DNA of 64,000 nt from the NCBI GenBank assembly GCA_900609035.2, contig UXAT02000052.1, forward strand, positions 82,469 to 146,468. Direction: 5' to 3'. The notes under the pieces are model-generated. The model searched no databases. It saw nothing but the letters and a program-made list of their open reading frames with translations, and was not told the origin of the DNA. Shown here piece after piece: positions 51,021 to 60,120 of the stretch (position 1 is the stretch's first letter; each line of letters starts with the position of its first letter). The DNA is from Candidatus Defluviicoccus seviourii (GTDB lineage Bacteria; Pseudomonadota; Alphaproteobacteria; Rhodospirillales; Defluviicoccaceae). The position numbers and the translations under genes are program-made.

Positions 51021-51523
51021 CGCTGGCCGTTAGTCTCATTCTTCGCCAAGCAAACGTAGCAGGCGCAGCCCGGCTGCAGCGAGAGCGAAATCCGCGTTTG
51101 TGTAGGCCGGAGGAAGATCCTCAGCGAACTTGGGGTGATCGCCACGAGCGGCCCATCTTCGGCGTTCCCGTCGGCCGTCCGGTGCGGGTTGGATGGGGAA
51201 ACCTGGCTCGGACCGGCAGAACAGCTTATTTTAGACAAAGAGTGGCGGCGAATAAAGCATCCGGCTGAGCACGCCGGGCTTCGAGAGCCGTCCGACCACT
51301 CAACCCTGCTACGGGCTGCTTATCGCGAGGAGCGACGATCTCCGGTTGCGGAAAGCGAACCCTGAAAGCGTTCGCCATGGGGCACTGAGCGAACGAGCGG
51401 TCGCGTATCGCCGGCAGGCGGGCTTATTGTTGTCTTTTTCGAGACGTTTTATCGGCGGAGAAATCTCCGGTGCGCAAACGAGAGTCGAACAACCCAAAGC
51501 GCAGGATTGCGCCATGCGCTTCT
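51021..51523. other. Gene-poor stretch upstream of the tRNA-Leu 5' half
   Basis: About 500 bases with no ORF I can support. The part next to 51020 should hold the minus-strand tRNA-Leu promoter. Short frames in the rest have no ribosome site or family resemblance. Composition is less GC-rich than the host average. Confidence 0.4.
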
Positions 51524-51898
51524 ATGAGCGATGATGAACGATCGGTGATGGCTAACAACGCCGTTTACGTCGGTAGCGCGCTGCACAAGCGAATGCCTGG
51601 AGACTATGGTTTTCGGCCGCCGGTCAATCCCCGACCTTCTAAATCGCTGTGCGACGATTTGAGGGTGATCACGAAAGTCGAAGCGTGCCAGTTACTCAAG
51701 GATGGGATCCGCAAAGGCTTAGTGAGCAGCGTTAGGTCAAATGAGTCTCTACCGAAGTATGTGTGGAGCGTCGACCAAGGCCGAAATGTCTTTGAAGCCA
51801 AACTGGGTGCCGATGGCTATCATGGATATCGCCTCGACCGCGAGCAGGAAAAACACATGCATGATCTCGTTCTTACCGAATGGGATAAGCGACAGTGA
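51524..51898 (+). CDS. Hypothetical protein paired with the ImmA/IrrE-like gene
   Basis: About 124 residues; the true start is uncertain (GTG 51470, ATG 51524 or ATG 51548 are in frame, none with a strong ribosome site). Core YVGSALHKRMPGDYGF, PRPSKSLCDDLRVI, YVWSVDQGRNVFEAK and YHGYRLDREQE belongs to a conserved small family that I have seen next to ImmA/IrrE-like proteins; this is recollection. Overlaps the next gene by 4 bases, so the pair is cotranslated. A toxin-antitoxin type role is speculation. Confidence 0.55.
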   Translation: MSDDERSVMANNAVYVGSALHKRMPGDYGFRPPVNPRPSKSLCDDLRVITKVEACQLLKDGIRKGLVSSVRSNESLPKYVWSVDQGRNVFEAKLGADGYHGYRLDREQEKHMHDLVLTEWDKRQ

Positions 51899-53214
51899 GC
51901 CCTCTCGATATCATTGCGGGCTGGGAGCGGCTTGACGAGGGGGGTCCCGAAGAGCGCGCATGCTTTGGTATGGTCACCATCCGCTGTGGGAGCAAACTGC
52001 TTAGCGAAGGACTGGATGGATTCGTTGATTGCCGGCGGGATGGACCTCTCGTCTCAAACTATCATTTGGCCGAATGGCTCACCTGGAACTGGTGGCGATT
52101 GACCTCGGAGCCGAGGCGACAGCCCGAAACGGCGGACTGGGCCTTCTCCCATCGCCTGCCGACTATCGGCGAAGGGTACATCTGGCCTAACATCACCATC
52201 TGGTCCGATCTGGAAAGGACCTGCCTCCTGGCCGAACCTAGCCGGAAACAAGGTTTCGCATCGTTCCGCAGTACTGCGGATTGGACTGTGGTGCTCCCGA
52301 CGCCTGCATTCGCGCACGCCGTTGAGCGTTATGTGGGGCAGATTCAGGGTCAGCTTCGCGCTCGAACTGTGGCCCAAACCAATCTCGATCGCATTTGGGA
52401 TGAATTGCGCGAGGAAAGGAACGATCCGGACTTGGCGCGGCGACGAAGGCTTGAAGCCTTGCTCGGCAGCGAACCCGATGAAGCTGTTCCGGCGATCCTG
52501 GACCAACTGGTCGAGGATACGCCGAAGCTCGGGCTACAAGCGATCGACGAAGTGGCTGCAGACCCTCCGACTGGCAGACAGGTTCCTGGTTTCAGAGAGC
52601 TGAATGAAATCGCGGATTCCGCGGGCTCCGATGCAAATCCGGCCGATGCTGTGCGACTGGAGAGCTTAGTCTCCTTGCCATCAAGCGCAGATGCGCCCGC
52701 GTGGAAACGGGGTTCCGTGGCCGCGCAGGCTTTGAGGCGCCAGGAGAGCCCTGGACATGAGCCCCTCAGCGACGAGCGGCTTGCCAACCTTGCGGGAGTC
52801 TCGGGAAACGTCCTTGGCGAGCGGAGTTCCACCAGCAGCTTTTCTTTTGCGCTCGACAAGAGCCAGACCAAAGGCCGTGTGGTGCTTCGCTCAAAATGGC
52901 GAACTGGTCGGCGCTTTGAGCTTGCGAGGCTTTTGGGGGACCGGATTGCCGTGGCCACGGGGGAGCGACTGTTGCCGGCAACGCGGTCGTATACCTACCG
53001 GCAAAAGCTGCAGCGCGCCTTCGCCGCCGAGTTTCTTTGCCCCTTTGAAGGTTTGACCGCTCAGCTTGACGGAGATTATTCCGACGAAGCTATCGACGCC
53101 GCGGCGAATCATTTTGACGTCTCGCCGTTGACGGTTCGCACGCTTCTCGTAAACCATGGTTGGCTGCCTCGAGAAGACATGGACCAGGACTTGGGTGTTC
53201 CTGCAGCGGCGTGA
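51895..53214 (+). CDS. Large protein with degenerate ImmA/IrrE domain
   Basis: 439 residues. The N-terminal 150 residues (LDIIAGWERLDEG, AEWLTWNWWRL, IWPNITIWSD) form a conserved sensing-like part. The C-terminal part resembles ImmA/IrrE metallopeptidases (RRFELARLLGDRIA, RAFAAEFLCPFEGL), but the zinc-binding HExxH is replaced by RLLGD, so catalysis is unlikely. GTG start overlaps the upstream gene. The operon sits beside the tRNA-Leu locus in DNA of lower GC and looks accessory. Confidence 0.6.
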   Translation: MSPLDIIAGWERLDEGGPEERACFGMVTIRCGSKLLSEGLDGFVDCRRDGPLVSNYHLAEWLTWNWWRLTSEPRRQPETADWAFSHRLPTIGEGYIWPNITIWSDLERTCLLAEPSRKQGFASFRSTADWTVVLPTPAFAHAVERYVGQIQGQLRARTVAQTNLDRIWDELREERNDPDLARRRRLEALLGSEPDEAVPAILDQLVEDTPKLGLQAIDEVAADPPTGRQVPGFRELNEIADSAGSDANPADAVRLESLVSLPSSADAPAWKRGSVAAQALRRQESPGHEPLSDERLANLAGVSGNVLGERSSTSSFSFALDKSQTKGRVVLRSKWRTGRRFELARLLGDRIAVATGERLLPATRSYTYRQKLQRAFAAEFLCPFEGLTAQLDGDYSDEAIDAAANHFDVSPLTVRTLLVNHGWLPREDMDQDLGVPAAA

Positions 53215-53421
53215 TACAAACTAAGCTGTCTCTACGATCGAAAAATACACTCGATATTCAAAGTCACTGTCGTGAAATAAGATCTGAATGGTTTGAAGAA
53301 AAGCTTGTATCTAGGGTATTACGGCGCTTTCAGCCGCAAAGCGGACTGCTCCACTGTGAAAATGCATGGTCGCTCCCCCCGTCGGTCGAGCCATGCGGCC
53401 CGGCGCCCCCCCCTCGGCCGC

Positions 53422-53670
53422 TCAGTCGCGTTCCTCACCGAGCTGCATGATGCCAACCGCCATGGCAAGCGAGCCGAAGGTGATCCACAGGCCGAAGAAC
53501 AGCAGCACCAGGAACAGCGCCCGATCGGGCGACGCCAGGATCAATGTCCGCAGGCCTGCCACGTCCATCGCCAGCAAAAGCACGCCGAGCAAGAGGCCGC
53601 CGGCGGTGCCGACCGCCAGGTGTTTCAGCAGGAAGCTGACGAACGGCGCATAGGGGGAGGGCGTGGGCAT
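53422..53670 (-). CDS. Small two-helix membrane protein
   Basis: 82 residues, GAGGAG before ATG 53670. Two membrane helices (about 18-36 and 46-72) and a short acidic C terminus (LGEERD). It is downstream of and overlapping by promoter space with the CinA-like gene and probably cotranscribed. No family recognised. The 207 bases to its right of the accessory operon hold nothing recognisable. Confidence 0.6.
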   Translation of the reverse strand: MPTPSPYAPFVSFLLKHLAVGTAGGLLLGVLLLAMDVAGLRTLILASPDRALFLVLLFFGLWITFGSLAMAVGIMQLGEERD

Positions 53671-53672
53671 GA

Positions 53673-54422
53673 TCACTCCTCGATCGGTTCGGCGCCGGCC
53701 TGGATGAGCATGGCGCTGACGGCTTGCGCCGCCGCCGCCACGGCCGCGCCGTCGGTCGCGCGCACCACCAAGCTGACGCCTAAGCGGCCGGCGCGGACAA
53801 ACGGGTAGCTGCCGATCTCGACCGCGGGGTGTTCCGCCTGGATCTCGCCCAGGGGTTGTGCGATCGCACCTTCGGTTGTAAAGGCGGAGATTGTCCGCGC
53901 AATCACCGGCGGCCCGCCCTTGAGCGTCGGCGCCAGGCCGTCGAACATCGCCCGCATGATCGCCGGCACGCCCGGCAGCACGAACACGTTGCCCAGGCGG
54001 AAGCCCGGCGCCCTGCTGACCGGGTTGTCGAGCAGGTCCGCGCCTTGCGGGATGTTTGCCATCTTCAGGCGCGCCTCGTTGAGCTGATCGGTCGCATAGT
54101 GTTGCTGCAACAGCCCGACTGCGCGCGGATCACGCAAGAGCGGCACGCCGAACGCGCGCGCGATCGCGGCCGACGTGATGTCGTCATGTGTCGGCCCGAT
54201 CCCGCCGGTCGTGAAGACATAAGTATACGTTGCGCGACAAATATCGACCGCGGCGATGATCGCCGCCTCCTCGTCGCGAATGACCCGCGCTTCCATAACC
54301 GGGATGCCAAGCGCCGCCAGCCGTTCGGCGAGAAAGACCAGGTTGCGGTCCTGCGTGCGGCCGGACAGCACTTCGTTGCCGATGACAATGACGGCGGCGG
54401 TGGGGGGCGTGGTGGCATTCAT
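53673..54422 (-). CDS. CinA N-terminal/MoaB-like molybdopterin-binding-fold protein
   Basis: 249 residues from ATG 54422; the open frame upstream is a shadow of the cytochrome gene. AVIVIGNEVLSGRTQDRN and TTGGIGPTHDDIT are the MoCF-fold signatures. Only the N-terminal domain of CinA is present; the C-terminal nicotinamide-mononucleotide deamidase domain is absent. Stand-alone forms are common in alphaproteobacteria; the substrate is uncertain. Divergent from the cytochrome c gene. Confidence 0.82.
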   Translation of the reverse strand: MNATTPPTAAVIVIGNEVLSGRTQDRNLVFLAERLAALGIPVMEARVIRDEEAAIIAAVDICRATYTYVFTTGGIGPTHDDITSAAIARAFGVPLLRDPRAVGLLQQHYATDQLNEARLKMANIPQGADLLDNPVSRAPGFRLGNVFVLPGVPAIMRAMFDGLAPTLKGGPPVIARTISAFTTEGAIAQPLGEIQAEHPAVEIGSYPFVRAGRLGVSLVVRATDGAAVAAAAQAVSAMLIQAGAEPIEE

Positions 54423-54471
54423 CGGTTTGCCATTTCCTGATAGCAGTGGTACGCAGAGAAGGATAGGTGCG

Positions 54472-54852
54472 ATGACATCAGCCGCGGCGATCATGTCCCT
54501 TCCAGCATCCCTCGAAGCGAGCGGGCTCCGGCTTACGCGCCTTGTCGCGGCGGCTGCCGTTGGCGCTATCGTTGGGGGCGGGCTCACCGTGCCCGCGCGC
54601 TGCGATGCGGCCGGCGACGCGGTTGCGGGCAAGGCGATCGCGGAGCGCTGGTGTGCCGGCTGCCACCTGATCGATGGCGCCGTGGAGACCTCGGATGCGG
54701 CGATCCCGCTCGCGGCGCTGGCGCGCCGGCCGCACTACGACGCCAACGCGCTCGCCGCCTTCCTGACCGTGCCGCACGGCGGCATGCCGGATCTTTCCCT
54801 CACCCAGCGGGAAATCGCGGACCTGATCGCCTTTATCGAGACCCTGCGCTGA
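54472..54852 (+). CDS. Small class I cytochrome c
   Basis: 126 residues, AAGGA before the ATG. Signal segment about residues 18-46 (LVAAAAVGAIVGGGL), haem motif CAGCH at 61-65, and axial Met in HGGMPDLSLTQRE. A periplasmic electron carrier. Its last 20 bases overlap the end of the convergent reductase gene. Confidence 0.82.
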   Translation: MTSAAAIMSLPASLEASGLRLTRLVAAAAVGAIVGGGLTVPARCDAAGDAVAGKAIAERWCAGCHLIDGAVETSDAAIPLAALARRPHYDANALAAFLTVPHGGMPDLSLTQREIADLIAFIETLR

Positions 54853-55768
54853 GCCGGCGCTGGGCTTCGAAGATCCCCAACTGACAGCGCGCGGCGTGCA
54901 ACAGCGGCGCCCCGAGCCCGGCCGCATCGGCGCGGCCCAGCAGGTCGCCCAGGATGTGATCGACCTCGACCGGATTGCCGGCCTCGACATCGCGCAGCAT
55001 CGAAGCGGCAAGCGGCGAGCCCGCTTCGGTCAACAAGCCACGAAACCGTGCGAGCACGCTCGCCCGCGGCTCATGGCCGGCGCTGGCAGCGATCGCCTGG
55101 CTTTCCGCCAGCATCGCCTCGATGAGGGCGGCACCGTCCGGCTGGGCGACGATGGCGCCGATCGGCGCGCGCATCAGGCACGTCGCACCGGCCAACGTCG
55201 CGATCAGGACCCACTTTTCCCACATCTCCTGGACGATGTCGGCACTGAGCCGGAGGTCGAACCGTACCCCCGCGCTGGCTGCAACGAGCGCCTCGCACAA
55301 GGGGCGCTGGCTGTCCTGCCTGGGACCGAAGATCAGCGCGCTGAACGGGTTCAGATGCCGGATCGTGCCTTCCGGCGTGAGCGTCGCCGCGATCTGGCAC
55401 AGCCCGCCGAGGACGGCCTCGCCTCCGAACGCAGCATCCAGCGTGCCCAGGTGCGCAAGCCCGTTCAGGAGCGGCAGGATGCGCGCTTGCCCACGCATCG
55501 CCGGCGCGATCGCTTCGATCGCGGCGCCGAGGTCCCACGCCTTGCAGGCGAGGATGATCAGATCGAAGCCGTCGTCCAGCTGATCGCGGGTGAGCGTCGC
55601 GACGGCGCGGTGAATAGCGCCGAGCGGGCTCTCGACCCTGAGGCCATCGCCCTTCAGCTGCGCCTGACGGCGGGGGCGGACGAGGAAATGGACATCAAGC
55701 CCGGCCTCTGCCAGCCGGCCGCCGAAGTAACCGCCGGTGGCGCCGGCGCCGAGGACCAAGATCTTCAT
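54833..55768 (-). CDS. panE: Ketopantoate reductase family protein
   Basis: 311 residues. NADPH-binding GAGATGGYFGG at 7-17; active-site Lys in LACKAWD (near 95) and the WEKWVLIATLAGATCLMRAPIG helix, with Asn/Asp in NPVEVDHI near 268. PanE reduces 2-dehydropantoate for pantothenate and CoA synthesis, but this large family includes other 2-oxoacid reductases. Overlaps the thioesterase gene by 4 bases. Confidence 0.82.
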   Translation of the reverse strand: MKILVLGAGATGGYFGGRLAEAGLDVHFLVRPRRQAQLKGDGLRVESPLGAIHRAVATLTRDQLDDGFDLIILACKAWDLGAAIEAIAPAMRGQARILPLLNGLAHLGTLDAAFGGEAVLGGLCQIAATLTPEGTIRHLNPFSALIFGPRQDSQRPLCEALVAASAGVRFDLRLSADIVQEMWEKWVLIATLAGATCLMRAPIGAIVAQPDGAALIEAMLAESQAIAASAGHEPRASVLARFRGLLTEAGSPLAASMLRDVEAGNPVEVDHILGDLLGRADAAGLGAPLLHAARCQLGIFEAQRRLSAGSR

Positions 55769-56187
55769 GGCGCGAGGAAGCGCTCGTAGACGGCCCGGAT
55801 CGGCGCCGGGATCGGCACCGGCCGCTCGGTCTGCCGATCGACATAGACATGCACGAAGTGGCCGACCGCGGCCGCGGCCTGATCACCGGCCGCATGGAGG
55901 GCGATATCGTAGCGGACGCTCGACGTGCCGAGGGTGCCGATCACCAGGCCGGCGTCAACCGCCGCCGGGTAGGCCAGCGGCCGGCAGAAGCGGCATCGGA
56001 TGTCGATGGCGAACGGGACGATCGGATCGGTCTGCCAGTTGAGGCTCGCCTGCTCGATCAGGAACTGGACGACCACCGTCTCGAAAAAGCGGAAGTAGAC
56101 GACGTTGTTGATATGGCCCAGCATATCGTTGTCGCTGAACCGCGTCGGGATCGCGGTCCAGTAACGGTAGGCTTCGCGCGGTCCCAT
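55765..56187 (-). CDS. Hotdog-fold acyl-CoA thioesterase
   Basis: 140 residues. The catalytic Asp motif TRFSDNDMLGHINNVVYFRFFE is of the 4-hydroxybenzoyl-CoA thioesterase/FadM type; I read Asp19 and His24 as the key pair. Hydrolyses acyl-CoA or related thioesters in the cytoplasm. Coupled to the panE-like gene (4-base overlap), substrate unknown. Confidence 0.82.
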   Translation of the reverse strand: MGPREAYRYWTAIPTRFSDNDMLGHINNVVYFRFFETVVVQFLIEQASLNWQTDPIVPFAIDIRCRFCRPLAYPAAVDAGLVIGTLGTSSVRYDIALHAAGDQAAAAVGHFVHVYVDRQTERPVPIPAPIRAVYERFLAP

Positions 56188-56247
56188 CGCATCGTCCTTC
56201 TCGCAATAGTCCGCTCGCGGACGGCGCCGGCGGTGCGCACGCTTCGC

Positions 56248-56532
56248 TTACGCGGTCTTGCCGACGCTGACCTGCCGCTTCAGGCGGCGAAACTCTGGTG
56301 GCAGATCGGCATCGCGCGCACCCTTGAGGAACGCGTCGAGGCCGCCTGCGTGTTCAATCGTCTTTACCCCGCGGGCGGAGATGCGGACGCGCACATTGCG
56401 CCCCAGCGCATCACTGAACAGCGACGTGTGCTGCAGGTTGGGGAGAAAGCGCCGTTTGGTCTTGTTGTTGGCGTGGCTGACGTTATTGCCGACCAGCACG
56501 CCCTTGCCCGTAATCGGGCACCGCCTGCCCAT
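56248..56532 (-). CDS. rpmB: 50S ribosomal protein L28
   Basis: 94 residues. [20 protein letters not shown] and [10 protein letters not shown] are the L28 signature; the start is set by homology. It sits alone, not beside rpmG. A terminator for icd lies 23 bases upstream of its start, so its promoter must be very close or overlap that hairpin. Confidence 0.93.
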   Translation of the reverse strand: MGRRCPITGKGVLVGNNVSHANNKTKRRFLPNLQHTSLFSDALGRNVRVRISARGVKTIEHAGGLDAFLKGARDADLPPEFRRLKRQVSVGKTA

Positions 56533-56554
56533 CGCTCGTGTCTCCCGTCTTCGA

Positions 56555-56592
56555 CCAAAAGAAAGCGAGGCCCCAGGCTGCAAGGGCCTCGC
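56555..56592 (-). terminator. Terminator of icd
   Basis: GCGAGGCCC (56565-56573) pairs with GGGCCTCGC (56584-56592); on the minus strand TTTCTTTTGG follows, giving a Rho-independent terminator for the leftward icd transcript. Confidence 0.75.
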
Positions 56593-56670
56593 GAACGTTC
56601 CTGTTAAACAATCTTCCCGGTGCCCGTCAAGCCCGGGGAGTATTCGCGCCGCTGCACTGTCCGGCGGCTG

Positions 56671-57891
56671 TTACCACTTCGCCATCGCTGTCTTGAGGTT
56701 GCGGTCAAGGGTGTCGAGGAACTGTTCGGTGGTCAACCACGGCTGCTCCGGCCCGACCAGGAGCGCCAGATCCTTGGTCATCGAGCCACTTTCGACCGTA
56801 TCAACGCACACCTTCTCAAGTTCATTGGCAAAGCGCGCCACGTCGGGCGTGCCGTCGAAGGTGCCACGATAGTGCAGGCCGCGGGTCCAGGCGAAGATGG
56901 AGGCGATCGGGTTGGTCGACGTCGGCTTGCCCTGCTGATGCATGCGGTAATGGCGGGTCACGGTGCCGTGCGCGGCCTCCGCCTCGACGGTCTTGCCGTC
57001 CGGCGTCATCAGCACCGAGGTCATCAGGCCGAGCGAGCCGAAGCCCTGCGCCACCATGTCGGACTGGACGTCGCCGTCGTAGTTCTTGCACGCCCAGACG
57101 AAGCTGCCTTCCCATTTCAGCGCCGAGGCGACCATGTCGTCGATCAGGCGGTGCTCGTAGACGATCCCCTTGGCCTTGAAGCGGTCCTTGAACTCGGCCT
57201 CGTACACCTCCTGGAAGATGTCCTTGAAGCGGCCGTCGTAGGCCTTGAGGATCGTGTTCTTGGTCGACAGATAGACCGGCCAGCCGAGGTCGAGGCCGTA
57301 GTTCAGCGACGCCCGGGCGAAACCGCGGATCGATTCATCGACGTTGTACATGCCCATTGCGACGCCGCCGCCGGGGAAATCGAACACGTCTTGTTCAATG
57401 ACCGCCCCGCCCTCACTTGCCTGCCAGCGAAGTGTCAGCTTGCCCGCTGCCGGCACGACGAAATCGGTTGCCCGGTACTGATCGCCGAAGGCATGGCGGC
57501 CGATGACGATCGGGTGCGTCCAGCCCGGCACCAGCCGCGGCACGTTCTTGCAGATGATCGGCTGGCGAAACACGGTGCCGCCGAGGATGTTGCGGATGGT
57601 CCCGTTCGGCGACTTCCACATTTTTTGCAGGTTGAATTCCTTCACCCGCGCCTCGTCCGGCGTGATGGTGGCGCATTTCACGCCGACGCCGTACTTGAGG
57701 ATGGCATTTGCCGAGTCCACGGTGACCTGATCGCCGGTGCGGTCGCGGTATTCGATGCCAAGGTCGTAGTATTTGAGGTCGACGTCGAGATAGGGAAGGA
57801 TCAGTTTTTCCTTGATGAACCCCCAGATGATGCGGGTCATCTCATCGCCATCGAGCTCGACGATCGGATTGACAACCTTGATTTTCGGCAT
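56671..57891 (-). CDS. icd: NADP-dependent isocitrate dehydrogenase
   Basis: 406 residues. TCA-cycle oxidation of isocitrate to 2-oxoglutarate. Family start [20 protein letters not shown]; substrate loop [17 protein letters not shown] metal-site stretch and [13 protein letters not shown] cofactor region identify the eukaryote-like dimeric type used by alphaproteobacteria. ATG 57891 chosen by homology over a 14-codon extension. Confidence 0.93.
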   Translation of the reverse strand: MPKIKVVNPIVELDGDEMTRIIWGFIKEKLILPYLDVDLKYYDLGIEYRDRTGDQVTVDSANAILKYGVGVKCATITPDEARVKEFNLQKMWKSPNGTIRNILGGTVFRQPIICKNVPRLVPGWTHPIVIGRHAFGDQYRATDFVVPAAGKLTLRWQASEGGAVIEQDVFDFPGGGVAMGMYNVDESIRGFARASLNYGLDLGWPVYLSTKNTILKAYDGRFKDIFQEVYEAEFKDRFKAKGIVYEHRLIDDMVASALKWEGSFVWACKNYDGDVQSDMVAQGFGSLGLMTSVLMTPDGKTVEAEAAHGTVTRHYRMHQQGKPTSTNPIASIFAWTRGLHYRGTFDGTPDVARFANELEKVCVDTVESGSMTKDLALLVGPEQPWLTTEQFLDTLDRNLKTAMAKW

Positions 57892-58069
57892 CCCTACTCC
57901 TCCAGCGAGCAACCGCGCTACCGCGCCCGACACCGGGCCGCCGCGCTTGGGTTTGTTCTTGCAAGCAAAACCATGAGGACCGGCACCGTAAGGAGCGACC
58001 GGCGCTTTGGCAAGGACGCGAACGGGGGAAACCCGCGACGACGCCGCGACCGCCGCGGGCCGCGGCCGG

Positions 58070-58663
58070 CTACAGGTGGCTTGTCACCACGCCGTCCTTG
58101 ATCGAAGGCGCGGTCGCGATCGCGTCCAGGACGTCGTCAGGGGAGTTCACGACGCTGACGAGGTCGAGGATCGAGGCGTCAGCAAAGCCGGCGCTGATGA
58201 CCTTGGCAAGCAACGCCTGCAGGGGCTGCCAATAGCCAGCGATGTCGAGAACGATGATCGGCAGCTCGTGCAGGTGGATCTGCTTCCAGGTGATGATCTC
58301 GAACGTCTCATCGAGCGTGCCGAGGCCGCCCGGCATGACGCAGAAGGCATCGGCAAGCTCGAACATCCGCCGTTTGCGATCGTGCATGCTGCCGGTGATG
58401 ATCTGTTCGGTCAGGCGGCGGTGGCCATGCTCGGAGCGCATGAGAAAATCCGGGATCACGCCGACCGCTTCGCCGCCCTCCGCCAGGACGGCATCGGCAA
58501 CGACGCCCATCAGGCCGATCGAACCGCCGCCGTAAACGAGCCGGACGCCGCGCCTGGCCATCAGCACGCCAAGCCGTATCGCCGCCTCACGATAGGCCGG
58601 GTCACTCCCCTCCCGCGAACCGCAAAAGACGCACAGCGAGCGCGTACTCGTGATCGTATCCAT
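58070..58663 (-). CDS. LOG family nucleotide 5'-monophosphate phosphoribohydrolase
   Basis: 197 residues from ATG 58663. GGGSIGLMG near 47 and PGGLGTLDE near 105 are the LOG motifs. Enzymes of this family cleave the base from cytokinin or other nucleoside monophosphates; the bacterial physiological substrate is often AMP-like. The 178-base gap to icd has no feature I can support. Confidence 0.85.
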   Translation of the reverse strand: MDTITSTRSLCVFCGSREGSDPAYREAAIRLGVLMARRGVRLVYGGGSIGLMGVVADAVLAEGGEAVGVIPDFLMRSEHGHRRLTEQIITGSMHDRKRRMFELADAFCVMPGGLGTLDETFEIITWKQIHLHELPIIVLDIAGYWQPLQALLAKVISAGFADASILDLVSVVNSPDDVLDAIATAPSIKDGVVTSHL

Positions 58664-58861
58664 CGGTTCGTCGTTTCCGGTCAGCCGCGGCCTCAATTGT
58701 CCAGGCTCACAATAGGCGATTAAGGGGCCGGTGGAAACTCTGTCGCTGGCGCGACCGACGGCGATGCCAAGGATTCACGTGAACGGGCCGCTCTGGTATG
58801 GGATAGTCCGGACCGCGGCGCCCGCCGCAGGTACGTGGTTTCTGTGCAAGGAGAGGACCGG

Positions 58862-59317
58862 ATGCATTGCCGTTTCCGAATCACAGCCGCGCTCGCTGGC
58901 GTGTTCTTGGGTGCCCTCGTCACTGACGCGTCGGCCAGCGACGCCATGATCACCTATCGCCAGTCGGTGATGGAGGCGCTGGGCGGTCATACGAAGGCGC
59001 TGGCAGCGCTTGTCAAAGGTGAAGTCCCCATGGCCGCCGATGCCAAAGGCCACGTCGCGGCGATCGAAGCGCTCGCCCCAATGGCGGCGAACGTCTTCCC
59101 TCCGGACTCGGCCAAGGGCAGCGTCGAAACCTGGGCCCAGCCGGCGATCTGGGAGAAGCCTGACGCGTTCAAGAAGCAGATGGTCGCGATGCAGGATGCG
59201 TCCGACGCCCTGGCGAAGGCCTACGCGGCGGACCCGAAGCCGAGTGCATTGGCACCGGCGTTCGGAGCGTTCGTCAAAACCTGCAAGGCCTGCCACGACG
59301 ACTTCAAACGCAAGTAG
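58862..59317 (+). CDS. Cytochrome c'
   Basis: 151 residues with AAGGAGAGG 5 bases before the ATG. Signal peptide about 1-26 (ALAGVFLGALVTDASA), mature four-helix protein and C-terminal CKACH haem motif (141-145), the class II cytochrome c layout. Cytochromes c' bind NO or CO in the periplasm. Next to a cytochrome b561 on the opposite strand, as often seen. Confidence 0.88.
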   Translation: MHCRFRITAALAGVFLGALVTDASASDAMITYRQSVMEALGGHTKALAALVKGEVPMAADAKGHVAAIEALAPMAANVFPPDSAKGSVETWAQPAIWEKPDAFKKQMVAMQDASDALAKAYAADPKPSALAPAFGAFVKTCKACHDDFKRK

Positions 59318-59369
59318 GGCGCGCGGGGCCGGATGGACGTACCGCGCTGGAGCCGCAAGAAGGCTGCCG

Positions 59370-60041
59370 CTACAGCGTCACCGCCCGCCAGACGATCGAC
59401 GCCGCGGCAAGGGCGAGAACCAGTGCCAACCAGGGGCTCGCCAGCCGCGGTGTTGCCACATCGGTGTCGGCCGGCAAGGACTTGCTGCCGGTGATCATCG
59501 GCCGCACCAGGTTCTCCCGCTTGAAGAAGTAGTAGCCGAGAACAGCGGCGAGGTGAAAAGCGATCAGGATGTAGAGCAGGTTCGCATTCACCTCGTGGAC
59601 CTCGGTAATGAGGTCGCTCATCCGCTTGGTGACGAACTTCGCAAGCGGCCCCTTGGTCAGAACGTCGTCATTGGCAAACAGGCCGGTGATGGCCTGCAGC
59701 GCGAGCGACGAAAGCATCGCCACGACCGACCAGCCGCCGAGCGGGTTGTGGCCCAGGACAGTCGCCTTCCGCCCCGCCAGGAGGCCGAGGAGGTAACCGA
59801 TCACCGCCTTGGGCCCGCGCACGAAGTCAGAGAAGCGGGCGGTTGAGCTGCCGACCAGCCCCCAGGCGGCGCGAAAGAGAATGAGCGCCAGCACGGCCGA
59901 ACCCGTCACCAGGTGCAGCTCCATCTCCCACACGCCACCGATGTTGCCGGTGATGAGACTGACGATGACGAGCCCCACCAGCAGCCAATGAAAAACCCGC
60001 ACAGGCAGGTCCCAGACGCGGATTTCGCGGTTGGGTGTCAT
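59370..60041 (-). CDS. Di-haem cytochrome b561
   Basis: 223 residues from ATG 60041 (AAGGG 9 bases upstream). VWDLPVRVFHWLLV opens the family, with membrane helices carrying histidines at about 18, 45, 145 and 160 (FHWLL, ELHLVTG, EVHEVNANL, FHLAAV). It transfers electrons across the inner membrane, likely to the convergent cytochrome c'. The C-terminal tail has one more helix. Confidence 0.83.
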   Translation of the reverse strand: MTPNREIRVWDLPVRVFHWLLVGLVIVSLITGNIGGVWEMELHLVTGSAVLALILFRAAWGLVGSSTARFSDFVRGPKAVIGYLLGLLAGRKATVLGHNPLGGWSVVAMLSSLALQAITGLFANDDVLTKGPLAKFVTKRMSDLITEVHEVNANLLYILIAFHLAAVLGYYFFKRENLVRPMITGSKSLPADTDVATPRLASPWLALVLALAAASIVWRAVTL

Positions 60042-60080
60042 CGCCAATAACCCTTTTCAGCTTGAACACAGCGTGTCTGC

Positions 60081-60104
60081 GGCGACGGTGGGATCACCGT
60101 CGCC
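60081..60104. terminator. 10-bp GC hairpin between ftsH and cytochrome b561
   Basis: GGCGACGGTG and its exact complement flank GGAT. No T-tract, so it may only weaken readthrough from ftsH (minus strand). Confidence 0.4.
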
Positions 60105-60120
60105 CGTTGAGGAGAGGTCT

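Noticed and set aside
51135..51365. Short ORFs upstream of the ImmA-like operon
   Set aside because: No ribosome site or family match; composition and frames look random.
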